From NCBI RefSeq assembly GCF_002009425.1, contig NZ_CP019936.1:729001-793000 (forward strand): DNA of 64,000 nt. The letters are read 5' to 3'. Numbering within the stretch: the first letter of the stretch is position 1; every line of letters begins with the position of its first letter. This document shows, piece by piece, positions 7,798 through 17,342 of the stretch. Below the pieces are notes generated by a model. That model saw only the letters and a program-made list of their open reading frames with translations. It was not told the DNA's origin and did no database searches. A program made the position numbers and the translations under genes. The DNA comes from Thiosocius teredinicola. GTDB taxonomy: Bacteria; Pseudomonadota; Gammaproteobacteria; Chromatiales; Chromatiaceae.

Positions 7798-10638
7798 TCA
7801 CTTCGTCGCTTGCAGTGCGTTCAGTCGTGCCTCTGCCTCGGCGCGCTCGGGAAAATCATCCGACATCCGCAAGGCGTTCTCGTATTCGCGCCTGGCAGCC
7901 GACGCGTTGCCGTATTCCTGCAACGCCACGGCGAGGTGGTAGCGAATGGTGGGGGAGCGGCCATTGCGTGCCAACGCGTCCCGCAGGTGGGCAAGGCCAC
8001 GTTCGAGTTCGCCCAGTTGGGTCAGGGTCCAGCCCAGTGTGTCGAGCACGGCCGGGTTGTCGGGCGCCAGTTCATAGGCCTTGGTGGCTGCTTTCAAGGC
8101 CCGTTCGGTGTCGTAGGTCGACAAGGCGTCCGCCAGGCTGCTCCAGGCGATCGGGTCATCCGGAGTCAAATCGACGAGTTCCTCGTGCAGCGCAAGAGCT
8201 GCCTTCTGGTCTCCTCGCAACATCTGGTGCCGCGCGAGCACGCGAACCACTGCGGCTACGCCGGGATGCTGTGCGTTCCAATCGCTCAGCACCTTGAGGG
8301 CGTCCGATTCTTTGCCGGAGCGGATCAAGCCGCGATGCTGGCTGATGACCAATTGCGGCGAGTCCTGAATCTCACGCGCTTTCTTATAGTAGCCAACGGC
8401 TTCCGCCGGCTTCTGCTGCGCCAGACGAATGTCGCCGAGCAGCGCCATGGCATGGGCGTTCTTCGCGTCGCGCTGCAGCACGGCCTGTGCTTCAGCTTCC
8501 GCGTCGGCCAGTTTTCTCTGGCGGAAATACACGGTGGCCAGCTCGTTGCGTGCGAAGTGTGCATCGGGGTCGACCGCCAAGACTTTCGACAGTACCCAGG
8601 CAGCGGCATCGGCATCGTCGGCCACGATGAACAGGCGCGCGGTATGCATCAGGCGCTCGACGTCTTCGCCTGCGAAACGGGCGACGTCGCCCAGGGTGAT
8701 CGTCGCCCCGGTCTTGTCGTCTTCGGCGAGCTGGACCCGGGCAAGGGTCTCGGTGACCAGGTAATCGTTGGGCACGGCGCGATTGAGTGCCGCTGCCTTG
8801 GTCGCGGCCGATGCGGTGTCGCCTACGGCGAGGTAGGTATTGATCAACTCGATGTTGCCGAGGACGTTGTTGGGTTCGAGTTCGTGCAGCTTTTCCAGGT
8901 GTTGGATCGCCAGCCTGGCGTTGTTCTGCTTGAGTGCGAAGCGCGCAGCCTCGAGCAGCGCGCGCGTGTCGTTGGGGTCGGTAGCGAGCAGCTCGGCGAA
9001 CGCCGCACCGGCCTGTTGCGTGCGCCCCTCGGCGACATCGAGCTTGATCAGGTTGTAGCGTGCCGGGCGAAACGTCGGGTCTTTCGCCAGAATGCTCTCG
9101 AGGATCGAGCGGCCTTGCGCGCTGTCGCCGCGAGCGACCGCAACCAGCGCTTGCAGGTTGCGCGCCGTCAGGTTGTCGGGCGATTCCTTCACCAGCCGGT
9201 CGGCGACACCGCCGGCTTCATTGAAGCGGTTCTCGCTGTAGTACAGCATGCCGAGCAACAGCGATGAATCCGCTTTGGCCGCGCCGCTGGTCTGTTCGAC
9301 CAACGATTCGAGCGTCTGCAGAGCTTGATCACGCTGTCCGCTGTAGAACTGCGTCATGCCCAGGCGTCGCACCAGTGCCGGTCCGCCGTTGTAGTTTTCC
9401 AGGGCGTCGCGGTAATAGCGCTCGGCGGCGACTTCATCGCCCGATTGCATATGCGCATCGCCCAGCAATGCCAACGCCTCGGCGTCGGCCTGATTGTTGG
9501 CGGAAAGGCGCAGCAAGACGCGTTGTGCATCGTTGGGTTTGCCCATCGCCAGCAGGATGCGCCCGAGCAATTTGCGACCTTGGGCGTCGCCGGAGTGCCC
9601 GTCGACATAGGCCGACAAGAATTGGTACGCGGTTTCGAGCTGCCCACCCTCGAACGCGATGGTGCCGTACAGCAACAGGTCTGCGCCTCGATTCGACACA
9701 TCCGCCGACGAGTAGGCGCTGATCAGGCTGGATGCCTTGGCGCGCGCGGCGTCGGCGTCTGCTGTCCGGTTGAGCGCCTTGAGTGCCTCCGAGCGCAGAT
9801 ACGGAATCGTGGCGACGGCCGGAAACTTCCGTTCAAGCGGTTCCAGCAACGCCACTGCGCGCGCCGCGTCGCCCGATTCGAGGATTGCCGTTGCTTCGCC
9901 GAGCGCGGCCTGTTGGTGATTCGGGTCGAGCGAGTGGGCGCGGTTGTAGGCCTTGCTCGCTTCATCGAACTGGCCCAGCGCGTGTGTAGCGGAGCCTTTG
10001 ACGAACCATGCTTCCGCATTGTCCGGTGCGACCGACAGAATATCGTCGACCAGGCGCGAGGTTTCGGCAAACTTCTTTTGTTTGAGCGGAATCTTGGCCA
10101 GGCCCAGCTTGGCGCCGACATGTGTCGGATCGATCTGCAGTGCTTCCTGGAACGCAATGGTGGCCCCTGCGGGATCGTCGGTTTCAAGCCGCGCGATGCC
10201 TAGCTGCTCCCACAGGTCCGGTTGCTGGCTGCGTGGAAAACGGGTGGGAATGATCGACTCGAGATTGAGTTCGTACTTGCCCAGGGCGTTACGCGCCTTT
10301 GCCAGCGGCCCTGCAACCAGCAGTGGGTCGGCGCCCAGTTTTTGCGCCTGCACCAGTTCCTCTTCGGCCGCGACCGGATCGTCCAGCGTCAGGTGCACGC
10401 GTCCCAGCAGGATCTTTGCGGACAATTGCCCGGGATCGCGTTGCAAGGCGTTTTTCAACTGAATCAAAGCGCCTTTGGGGTCGTCGTTGTTGAAGCGCGC
10501 AACGGCGTCTTCGTAATAGCGGGTGGCCAGGGGGTCGGCGGCCTGCGCGGCGCCAATGGCGGTCATCGCCGTGGCCAACAGCAGTGCGCGCCAACGGCGC
10601 CGGCTTGAACCTGTTTTTGAGTCGTTATTACTGTTCAT
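7798..10638 (-). CDS. prsT: PEP-CTERM system TPR-repeat protein PrsT
   Basis: This 946-residue exported protein is made almost wholly of tetratricopeptide repeats (typical repeats read as A-x-A-L-G-D and P-x-N-x-x-A). Length and repeat layout match PrsT of exosortase/PEP-CTERM systems, thought to support export or assembly of surface polysaccharide and sorted proteins. The N-terminal signal ends AAQA before ADPL near residue 33. Unlike most of the family, which are lipoproteins, there is no cysteine at the cleavage site, so this copy should be periplasmic and soluble or held by partners. The PEP-CTERM substrate gene follows it on the same strand after about 250 nt. No other prs/eps genes are in the window. 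Confidence 0.87.
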   Translation of the reverse strand: MNSNNDSKTGSSRRRWRALLLATAMTAIGAAQAADPLATRYYEDAVARFNNDDPKGALIQLKNALQRDPGQLSAKILLGRVHLTLDDPVAAEEELVQAQKLGADPLLVAGPLAKARNALGKYELNLESIIPTRFPRSQQPDLWEQLGIARLETDDPAGATIAFQEALQIDPTHVGAKLGLAKIPLKQKKFAETSRLVDDILSVAPDNAEAWFVKGSATHALGQFDEASKAYNRAHSLDPNHQQAALGEATAILESGDAARAVALLEPLERKFPAVATIPYLRSEALKALNRTADADAARAKASSLISAYSSADVSNRGADLLLYGTIAFEGGQLETAYQFLSAYVDGHSGDAQGRKLLGRILLAMGKPNDAQRVLLRLSANNQADAEALALLGDAHMQSGDEVAAERYYRDALENYNGGPALVRRLGMTQFYSGQRDQALQTLESLVEQTSGAAKADSSLLLGMLYYSENRFNEAGGVADRLVKESPDNLTARNLQALVAVARGDSAQGRSILESILAKDPTFRPARYNLIKLDVAEGRTQQAGAAFAELLATDPNDTRALLEAARFALKQNNARLAIQHLEKLHELEPNNVLGNIELINTYLAVGDTASAATKAAALNRAVPNDYLVTETLARVQLAEDDKTGATITLGDVARFAGEDVERLMHTARLFIVADDADAAAWVLSKVLAVDPDAHFARNELATVYFRQRKLADAEAEAQAVLQRDAKNAHAMALLGDIRLAQQKPAEAVGYYKKAREIQDSPQLVISQHRGLIRSGKESDALKVLSDWNAQHPGVAAVVRVLARHQMLRGDQKAALALHEELVDLTPDDPIAWSSLADALSTYDTERALKAATKAYELAPDNPAVLDTLGWTLTQLGELERGLAHLRDALARNGRSPTIRYHLAVALQEYGNASAARREYENALRMSDDFPERAEAEARLNALQATK

Positions 10639-10713
10639 GCTGATCGGGTCGATCTGTCGATTCGTTGAGGCTGCGCCGTTTCGTGCTGTAAGACGACGCG
10701 ATGATATGACGTG

Positions 10714-11028
10714 TCAACAGCGTCCTTTCTTCGCTTGTCCGGGCGGGCAATGGTAGTAGGGCTGTGCTGGACGCGCCCGCGGGTGGGGAGCTGAGTGCGT
10801 TTGTGGCGCAACGGCCTCGCCTGCTTTGTCGGTTGCTACAGCCGCTCCGGTAGCGCCACCGATGGCGCCGCCAATAATGGCTCCCTCGCGCCCGCCGACC
10901 TCGTTGCCGATTGCCGCGCCGGTTGCACCGCCGATTCCGCCTCCGATCGCAGCATCGAGCGTTGAATTGTCGGCATGGACGTTTGCCGCAAGCAGCGCGG
11001 CTATTGCCGCAATGGCTGGGAATCTCAT
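10714..11028 (-). CDS. Exported glycine-zipper protein
   Basis: This small protein of about 104 residues has a signal peptide (MRFPAIAAIAALLAANVHA) and a glycine-zipper region with repeated GGxxG/GAAIG spacing over about 45 residues. The C-terminus is proline- and histidine-rich with two cysteines (YYHCPPGQ and KKGRC). Glycine zippers of this YMGG type usually pack in or near the outer membrane. I use the ATG that gives a proper signal peptide and has AGGAG 9 nt upstream, rather than a longer start 18 codons earlier. Function is unknown. It lies between PrsT and a patatin-like gene on the same strand, with gaps too large to claim an operon. Confidence 0.75.
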   Translation of the reverse strand: MRFPAIAAIAALLAANVHADNSTLDAAIGGGIGGATGAAIGNEVGGREGAIIGGAIGGATGAAVATDKAGEAVAPQTHSAPHPRARPAQPYYHCPPGQAKKGRC

Positions 11029-11130
11029 GACTCGGAACTCCTGGGTTTTCTTTTCAAGGAGGATTATCGGCGTCGAGCGCATGCGCTTGAAAGACCGAAT
11101 CGTAACGGTTATTCGCTCAGCGCGTGGGTT

Positions 11131-11985
11131 TCACGACTCAGCGACGGGCATGTCCGGCAGCGAAACGCCGTTCAGTTTCAACGGCAATACGGAACGTGTC
11201 GTTTCGAAGCCACGCTCAAAGAGGTCCAGTTTTTGTTCCGCCGTCATGGCGAATTCAATCGGCGAGACGTTGCTGGTTTCTATCACGACGGTGTTGCGCC
11301 AGAAGCGGTCATGGATGTACTCGCGCGAAATGCTGGTCATAAAGGTTCTGATCAGCATCGTGACGTAGTCCGGCAATGGAAAGACTCGGGATTCTTCGAT
11401 CGGCACGTTTTCCTTGGCCGAGCGCAGGCGGAAATAGACCACTGGCGTATCGTCGTCTGTCCATGACCGGTACAAGGCGTCCTCGGCAAGTATGCTGCCG
11501 TCGACCATCAGGTGATTGCGATATTTCTCGAACGTGAACAACAGCGGTATGCCCATGGAAAACCGAACCGCGCGCGAAACGGTGAAGTCCGGTGTGTGTT
11601 CGCGGTCAAAGATGACCGGCTCGCCGGAACGCACGTCGGTTGCGACAACGTGCAAGTCGCGTTCGAGGTCGGCAAAGGTTGCGCCATGAAGCTGGTTGTC
11701 CAGCCAGTTCTCGAAGCAGGATCCGTCCGACAGTCCGCCACAGCGCATCAGGCGCTTGATTGAGAATCCGCGGAACTGGCGAAAGTCGACGTCGAACGCC
11801 AGCTTTTTAAGGTGCGCGGTGGAATGGCCGTAAGCGAACAGCGACGCGACGATGCTGCCGCCGGATACGCCCACCAGTTGGTCAACCTGGTAGTCCAGCT
11901 GCTCGAGCGCACTGAGGATGCCGACGTGCGCCGGCAGGCGTGTGCCGCCGCCAGCGAGTACGGGAATCATTTTCTTGACCGTCAT
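11131..11985 (-). CDS. Patatin-like phospholipase family protein
   Basis: This 284-residue serine hydrolase carries the patatin hallmarks. The glycine-rich oxyanion loop near the N-terminus reads LAGGGTR, the nucleophile elbow reads GVSGGS (GxSxG), and the catalytic aspartate motif is VDGSI. The Ser-Asp dyad would cleave acyl esters of lipids. There is no clear signal peptide, and MTVKKMIPVLAGGG runs straight into the fold, so a cytoplasmic or inner-face location is likely. Substrate is unknown. It is downstream of the alanine racemase gene on the same strand with a 59-nt gap, so co-transcription is possible, but no functional link is evident. Confidence 0.88.
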   Translation of the reverse strand: MTVKKMIPVLAGGGTRLPAHVGILSALEQLDYQVDQLVGVSGGSIVASLFAYGHSTAHLKKLAFDVDFRQFRGFSIKRLMRCGGLSDGSCFENWLDNQLHGATFADLERDLHVVATDVRSGEPVIFDREHTPDFTVSRAVRFSMGIPLLFTFEKYRNHLMVDGSILAEDALYRSWTDDDTPVVYFRLRSAKENVPIEESRVFPLPDYVTMLIRTFMTSISREYIHDRFWRNTVVIETSNVSPIEFAMTAEQKLDLFERGFETTRSVLPLKLNGVSLPDMPVAES

Positions 11986-12044
11986 GCTTGGTTATCGGCG
12001 TGGCGATTCCAGTCTTTATAGAGGCGACTTCGCCGTCGAGGGGT

Positions 12045-13142
12045 TCAGCGATAGCGGAAATGAACGCGCCGGGTGACCTTGGTAAACAATTCGTAAGAGA
12101 TGGTCTGGCTGCAGGCGGCAACCTCGTTGGCGCTGACCAGGTCGCCCCACAACTGAACGTGATCGCCTACCTGCGCATGCGGCTGGTCGCTGAGATCGAC
12201 CGTGAGCATATCCATCGAGACGCGCCCGATCAGTCGGGTGCGCTGCCCGTTGACCGCTACCGGGGTGCCGTCGACTGCATGCCGCGGATAACCGTCGGCA
12301 TACCCCATGGCGACCACACCGACCCGCGTCTCGCGCTCACAGGTATAGCGGGCGCCATAGCCGATGCTCTCGCCGGCCGCGAGCTGGTGGACCGCGATCA
12401 GGCGTGACTCCAGGTGCATGACCGGCAGCAGCGGTGAAGGCGTGTCGGACGGATCGGCTATCGGCGAACTGCCGTACAGCATGATTCCGGGGCGAATCCA
12501 ATCACGGTGCGCGCCGGGCCAGGCGATGATGCCCGCCGAGTTGGCCACGCTACATGCCAGAGTCTGCCCGGCCACGGCGCGATCGAACAACGCCAGTTGG
12601 CGCTCGGTTGCATCGCTGGCCGTCTCGTCGGCGCGGGCAAAATGCGACATCAGCACGATGTCGGCAACATGTGGAATCGCCTTGATTCTCGATAGCACGC
12701 TCGACAGTTCATCGGGCGCGAAGCCGAGCCGGTGCATGCCGGTGTCGATCTTTATCCATACGTTCAGCTGCTGCGATGGTTTGGCGCGTTCGAGCCATTC
12801 CACCTGATGCAAGGCATGTATAACGATGCCGAAGGCGCATAACGCGGCATTGTCGATTTCCTGTGGCTCGAACACACCTTCAAGCAGGACGATCGGCTGC
12901 CGAATGCCCGACTCGCGCAGTTCCATAGCCTCTTCGGTACAGGCGACGGCAAACGCGTCGGCCTCGTCGCCCAGGCACCGGGCGAGGCGAACAGCGCCGT
13001 GTCCATAGCCGTTCGCCTTGATCACGGCCAGTGCCCGCGCGCGCGGCGCCAAAGACTTCGCGTAGCGATAGTTCGCGACGAAGGCTGATGTATCGACGAC
13101 GGCGATCGCAGATCTGGTCATGCGCGGTTCAAACAGTGCCAT
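12045..13142 (-). CDS. alr: Alanine racemase
   Basis: This PLP enzyme interconverts L- and D-alanine, supplying D-Ala for peptidoglycan. Of its 365 residues, the N-terminal TIM barrel holds the PLP-lysine motif AVIKANGYGHG. The C-terminal beta domain holds the tyrosine-bearing GYGARYTCERE and MGYADGYPR segments typical of Alr. Length is normal. The annotated ATG (MALFEP) and one six codons later (MTRSAI) are both possible, and neither has a clear ribosome site. Isolated housekeeping gene; terC diverges from it across a 181-nt gap with no feature I can name. Confidence 0.95.
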   Translation of the reverse strand: MALFEPRMTRSAIAVVDTSAFVANYRYAKSLAPRARALAVIKANGYGHGAVRLARCLGDEADAFAVACTEEAMELRESGIRQPIVLLEGVFEPQEIDNAALCAFGIVIHALHQVEWLERAKPSQQLNVWIKIDTGMHRLGFAPDELSSVLSRIKAIPHVADIVLMSHFARADETASDATERQLALFDRAVAGQTLACSVANSAGIIAWPGAHRDWIRPGIMLYGSSPIADPSDTPSPLLPVMHLESRLIAVHQLAAGESIGYGARYTCERETRVGVVAMGYADGYPRHAVDGTPVAVNGQRTRLIGRVSMDMLTVDLSDQPHAQVGDHVQLWGDLVSANEVAACSQTISYELFTKVTRRVHFRYR

Positions 13143-13323
13143 GCTGAGTTCGCATCAGTGTCTTGCAGCCGGCAGGCAATGTCCAGGCAGCGACGAGCGA
13201 AACCGTGAACTGTCGGCGACACCCGGTGTTCCGTAGGAGCAATGCGCCAATGGGAGTGGGATTGTCGAAAACAAACACGCACAATGCGCTGCTACACGAG
13301 GGTGTCGGAGCATTGGCAGCATC

Positions 13324-14094
13324 ATGATCGAGCTATTCACAGACCCGGGTGCCTGGGCGGCGTTCGTCACGCTGACCGCGCTGGAAGTCGTTCTGGGCAT
13401 CGACAACATCATCTTCATCACGATACTGGCCAACCGGCTGCCGGAAGCGCAGCGTGCGGCCGCGCGTCGTTTCGGCCTGATGCTGGCCATGGGTACCCGC
13501 ATCCTGTTGCTGCTGTCGTTGGCCTGGGTAATGCGGCTGACGACGCCGCTGTTCGAGCTGCTGGGGCACGCGGTATCGGGTCGCGACCTGATTCTGTTTT
13601 TCGGCGGCCTGTTTCTGATCGCCAAGAGCACGATGGAGATCCATTCGTCGCTCGAAGGCCCAGAGGAACACAGCGTCGGCAAACAGGTTGCCGCCAGTTT
13701 CATCGGCGTCGTGGTTCAGATCGGCATCCTCGACATCATCTTCTCACTCGATTCCGTCATCACCGCGGTCGGTTTGGTCGATCGCGTGCCGGTCATGGTT
13801 GCAGCGATCGTTGCCGCCGTGTTGATCATGATGTGGGCCGCCGGCCCCGTCGGGCAGTTCGTCGAGCGCCATCCGACGATCAAGATGCTGGCGCTGTCAT
13901 TCCTGATATTGATCGGCGTGGCATTGGTCGGCGAGGGTGCCGGGTTCCACATACCGAAGGGCTATATCTATTTCGCGATGGCATTCTCGCTGGCGGTGGA
14001 GATGCTCAACATGCGGCTGCGCAAGACGGTCGTGGTCGAACCGGTCCACCTGCACAATCAGCCGGCAATCGAATCCGAAGAGCGTCCTGACTAG
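13324..14094 (+). CDS. TerC family integral membrane protein
   Basis: This 256-residue protein has about seven hydrophobic helices and the family signatures LEVVLGIDNIIFITILANRL near the N-terminus and FSLDSVITAVGLV in the middle, both carrying membrane-embedded acidic residues. TerC-family proteins are linked to tellurite resistance and, in recent work, to metal (manganese) export loaded onto secreted proteins. The exact role of this short YoaE/YgdQ-like type is not established. The C-terminus is a short polar tail. It is convergent with the neighbouring reductase gene, 15 nt apart. A weak GGAG precedes the ATG by about 13 nt. Confidence 0.9.
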   Translation: MIELFTDPGAWAAFVTLTALEVVLGIDNIIFITILANRLPEAQRAAARRFGLMLAMGTRILLLLSLAWVMRLTTPLFELLGHAVSGRDLILFFGGLFLIAKSTMEIHSSLEGPEEHSVGKQVAASFIGVVVQIGILDIIFSLDSVITAVGLVDRVPVMVAAIVAAVLIMMWAAGPVGQFVERHPTIKMLALSFLILIGVALVGEGAGFHIPKGYIYFAMAFSLAVEMLNMRLRKTVVVEPVHLHNQPAIESEERPD

Positions 14095-14109
14095 CCTGAA
14101 ACCGGCTTG

Positions 14110-15102
14110 CTAGGCATTGACGTCGACGATGACCCGTCCCTTGATCTTGCCGCAGGTGATCTGTTCGGCGAGGTCGGGGAGCTGTTCAAGTGAGGCCGTT
14201 GTCTCGATGTCGTCGAACAAAGCCGACGGCAGGTCGGCTGCCAGTCGCTGCCATGCCGCCTTGCGACGTTCTACCGGACATTGCACCGAGTCGACGCCGC
14301 GCAGGCTGACGTTGCGCAGGATGAACGGCATCACGGTGGTCGGCAGATCGGCGCCGCCGGCCAGACCGCACGCGGTGACGCATCCGTTGTACTGGGTTTC
14401 GGCGAGGACGCGGGCGAGCATTGTGCTGCCGACGGTATCGACTGCCCCTGCCCAGCGTTGGCCTTCGAGTGGACGCGCCGCTTGCGACATCTCGTCGCGC
14501 GTGAGGATCTCGGTGGCGCCCAGTTTCTTTAAGAACGGCTCGGCATCGGCCTTGCCGCTGACTGCGGCTACGCTGTAACCGAGCTTGGCCAAGACAGCGA
14601 CCGCGATGCTGCCGACGCCGCCCGAGGCGCCGGTAACCACGACCGTACCCTTGTCCGGGGTGACGCCGGCTTCCTCGAGGGTCATGACACACAACATTGC
14701 GGTCAGCCCGGCTGTGCCGATCACCATGGCCGAGCGCGCGGTCAGGTTCGATGGCAATGCGACCAGCCACTGTGAGCGTACTCGTTGGCGTTGACTGTAG
14801 CCGCCCCAGTATTTCTCTCCGACACCCCAGCCGGTCAATATCACCTCATCGCCCGATTTGAAGTCGTCGCTGTGCGATTCGCGAACCGTGCCGGCCAGAT
14901 CGATACCCGGCACCAATGGCCAGCTTCGAACGATCTTGCCCTTGCCTGTGATGGCCAGGCCGTCTTTGTAGTTGAGGCTCGAGTAGCTCACGTCGAGCAA
15001 CACGTCGCCGTCGGGCAGATCGTCGTTGCTCAGTTCGCGGATTGTGCTGACGGTCTTGCCGTCCTGTTGATCGAGAACGAGGGCTTTGAAGGTATCGGTC
15101 AT
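14110..15102 (-). CDS. acuI: Acrylyl-CoA reductase (NADPH)/YhdH-type quinone oxidoreductase
   Basis: This 330-residue zinc-free medium-chain dehydrogenase has the N-terminal GroES-like domain with SSLNYKDGLAITGKG and VPGIDLAGTV, a Rossmann site (GASGGVGSIAVAVL), and the AcuI/YhdH C-terminal pattern with LRGVDSVQCP. AcuI enzymes reduce toxic acryloyl-CoA to propionyl-CoA with NADPH, for example in DMSP or 3-hydroxypropionate metabolism. Many genomes carry it as a stand-alone detoxification gene, as appears here. Substrate specificity is inferred from family similarity. No operon partners; the upstream gap leads to the oppositely oriented DsrC-like gene. Confidence 0.88.
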   Translation of the reverse strand: MTDTFKALVLDQQDGKTVSTIRELSNDDLPDGDVLLDVSYSSLNYKDGLAITGKGKIVRSWPLVPGIDLAGTVRESHSDDFKSGDEVILTGWGVGEKYWGGYSQRQRVRSQWLVALPSNLTARSAMVIGTAGLTAMLCVMTLEEAGVTPDKGTVVVTGASGGVGSIAVAVLAKLGYSVAAVSGKADAEPFLKKLGATEILTRDEMSQAARPLEGQRWAGAVDTVGSTMLARVLAETQYNGCVTACGLAGGADLPTTVMPFILRNVSLRGVDSVQCPVERRKAAWQRLAADLPSALFDDIETTASLEQLPDLAEQITCGKIKGRVIVDVNA

Positions 15103-15361
15103 AGCGAGGGCTCGCGCAGTTCGGTTCGGGCTCGGTTAATGTCGCAGAAATAACATGTCTCGGCCGTCAATGGAAACCGGGTTATATAAGCTGATTCTGA
15201 TTCGAGATGCGTCTATGTGAACTGTCGACAATGTCGATGACGCAAAGCCTTTATAGGCCTTGTGCGCGGTCTATAGTTCTTTCCATAAACCCCGTCCGCC
15301 GGTCGCTGCGGCGGGAGCCCTGATGGCAGTGGTACTCAAGGATACAACGGAGGATGACGTC

Positions 15362-15718
15362 ATGATGGCAAACCTGATCCGCGACTACGGCAAGACCGCC
15401 GAAGCGGCTTATCGCTTCGCTCCCCAGGATTGGAGCGAACACTATGCCGAACGGCTCGCGCATGAGCAGGGGCTGGCGTTGAATGCCGACCATTTCGAGG
15501 CGATGTGTGCCTTGCAGGAATATTTTGCGAAGCACGATAAACCGGACGTGCGTATTCGTGAGCTGCACGATGCGCTGGACGAGCGCTTTCACGGGCGCGG
15601 CGGCATGCGTTATCTGTACACCTTGTTTCCCGGCGGTCCGGTGGCGCAGGGCTGTCAGTTGGCCGGACTACCGATACCCGCGGGGGCGCTGAGCCTGTCT
15701 TTCGGAAGCGTGCAGTAA
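15362..15718 (+). CDS. DsrC/TusE-family protein lacking the C-terminal cysteine
   Basis: This 118-residue protein carries the DsrC/TusE/DsvC fold signature near its end: RYLYTLFPGGPVAQGCQLAG followed by LPIPAG. In DsrC, two cysteines of the C-terminal arm carry a trisulfide: CysB in the GPAxQAC segment and CysA in the terminal GCV. Here CysB is present (C98), but the CysA position is alanine (A109), and the arm continues as ten extra residues ending FGSVQ. It therefore cannot form the DsrC trisulfide nor act as a TusE CysA carrier. It is likely a regulatory or specialised paralogue of the kind seen in sulfur oxidisers. I chose the ATG at 15362 because GGAGG lies 8 nt upstream; longer in-frame starts lack this. 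It is convergent with a SulP permease gene, 13 nt away. Confidence 0.85.
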   Translation: MMANLIRDYGKTAEAAYRFAPQDWSEHYAERLAHEQGLALNADHFEAMCALQEYFAKHDKPDVRIRELHDALDERFHGRGGMRYLYTLFPGGPVAQGCQLAGLPIPAGALSLSFGSVQ

Positions 15719-15731
15719 CCGATTCGCGACG

Positions 15732-17288
15732 CTACGCCAGACGGTCGTCGGCAACCCGGTATTTCGGGTCTTCCACCATGTTGACCTCGACCAGATCGCC
15801 CGCCTGCTCGAGCAGGTTGCGGCACTCCTGGCTGAGGTGTTTGAGGTGCAGCGTTTTCCCGATGCGCTTGTAGCGTTCCGCCAAGGTGTCGATCGCCTCG
15901 AGCCCCGAGTGATCGGCGACGCGTGAGTCGTAGAAGTCCACGACCACGTTGCTTGGATCGTTCTTCGGATCGAACAGTTCGTGAAACGCATGTATCGAGC
16001 CGAAGAACAGCGGGCCACGCAGCTCGTACACCTTGGTGCCGGATTCGTCGATGAAGGTTTTTGCGCCCATCTGCTTGGCGTGTTCCCAGGCGAACACCAG
16101 CGCAGAAACGATCACGCCAACGACGACCGCAATGGCCAGGTCGGCGATCACGGTGACGACCGCCACCAGGACGGAGATCAGCGTATCCGAAAGCGGCACC
16201 TTGCCGAACATGCGGAACGTGGCCCACTCGAACGTGCCGAGCACGACCATGAACATCACGCCGACCAGAGCTGCCACCGGGATCATCTCGATCAGGTCGG
16301 ACGCGAACAGAATGAAGATCAACAGGAAGACCGCGGCCGTGATGCCCGACAGGCGGCCGCGCCCGCCGGAATTGATGTTGATCAGCGACTGGCCGATCAT
16401 CGCGCAGCCCCCCATGCCGCCGAACAGGCCGTTGACCGAGTTGGCCACGCCCTGGCCGACGCACTCCTTGTTGCCGCGTCCCCGTGTCTCGGTGATCTCG
16501 TCGATCAGGTTGAGCGTCAGCAGTGACTCGATCAGTCCCACGCCGGCGAGGATCACGCTGTACGGCAGAATGATGTTGAAGGTTTCCCAGGTCAGCGGAA
16601 CGCTCGGCAGACTGAAACTCGGCAGTCCGCCGGCGATCGTCGCGGCGGGGTCGCCGGTCATGTCGCGCAGCACATCCTGAACGGTGCGCGCGTCGAGATC
16701 CAGGCCGATCGCCAGCAGGCTGACCGACAGGATGGCGGCGAGCGAGGCCGGGACTGCAACCGTGAGCTTCGGCAGCCAATGGATGATGGCCATGGTCAAC
16801 GCGACCAGCCCGAGCATCACCCACAATGCTGTGCCACCCAGCCATTCGCTCGTGCCGCCGGCTCCGGGTACCTCGAATTGCTTCAGTTGTGCCAGGAAGA
16901 TCACGATCGCCAGGCCATTAACGAAACCCAGCATCACCGGGTACGGCACCAGGCGGATGAACTTACCCAGGCGCAGCAGGCCCGCCGTAATTTGGATCGC
17001 ACCGGTAAGCAGCAGCGCGGCGAACAGGTAGTTGACACCATGCTCCATGACCAGCGACACCATGACCACCGCCATGGCGCCGGTAGCGCCCGAGATCATG
17101 CCTGGACGTCCGCCGATCAGCGCGGTGATCAGACCCATCATGAAGGCGCCGTAGAGGCCGACGATCGGTTCGACACCGGCGACGAAGGCAAAAGCAACCG
17201 CTTCCGGAACCAGCGCGAGTGCGACGGTCAGACCCGACAATACGTCGTTCTTGATACATTTCTTGCCGGGACAGGTGAGGGGGAACAT
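15732..17288 (-). CDS. SulP family inorganic anion transporter with STAS domain
   Basis: This 518-residue permease has an N-terminal SulP membrane core (about 1-390, many hydrophobic helices; [20 protein letters not shown] and [20 protein letters not shown] are family signatures) and a C-terminal STAS domain (about 400-500). SulP proteins import sulfate, bicarbonate or related anions, often sodium- or proton-coupled. Which anion is used here cannot be read from sequence. In a sulfur-oxidising autotroph, both sulfate and bicarbonate are plausible. It is transcribed toward the DsrC-like gene. A recognisable promoter with an internal dyad lies about 55-85 nt upstream of the start. Confidence 0.93.
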   Translation of the reverse strand: MFPLTCPGKKCIKNDVLSGLTVALALVPEAVAFAFVAGVEPIVGLYGAFMMGLITALIGGRPGMISGATGAMAVVMVSLVMEHGVNYLFAALLLTGAIQITAGLLRLGKFIRLVPYPVMLGFVNGLAIVIFLAQLKQFEVPGAGGTSEWLGGTALWVMLGLVALTMAIIHWLPKLTVAVPASLAAILSVSLLAIGLDLDARTVQDVLRDMTGDPAATIAGGLPSFSLPSVPLTWETFNIILPYSVILAGVGLIESLLTLNLIDEITETRGRGNKECVGQGVANSVNGLFGGMGGCAMIGQSLININSGGRGRLSGITAAVFLLIFILFASDLIEMIPVAALVGVMFMVVLGTFEWATFRMFGKVPLSDTLISVLVAVVTVIADLAIAVVVGVIVSALVFAWEHAKQMGAKTFIDESGTKVYELRGPLFFGSIHAFHELFDPKNDPSNVVVDFYDSRVADHSGLEAIDTLAERYKRIGKTLHLKHLSQECRNLLEQAGDLVEVNMVEDPKYRVADDRLA

Positions 17289-17342
17289 CGGGGAGGCCTT
17301 ACGCGGTGCTGCTTGTCGAAAGGCATGGCAGTGTAGTGAATA

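Noticed and set aside
7810-9267. 485-residue plus-strand frame within prsT
   Set aside because: Antisense to a clear TPR protein; no family signature and no ribosome site.
15655-16845. 396-residue alternative minus-strand frame inside the SulP gene
   Set aside because: Arg/Gly-rich with no membrane helices, in the same strand but wrong frame relative to the SulP core.
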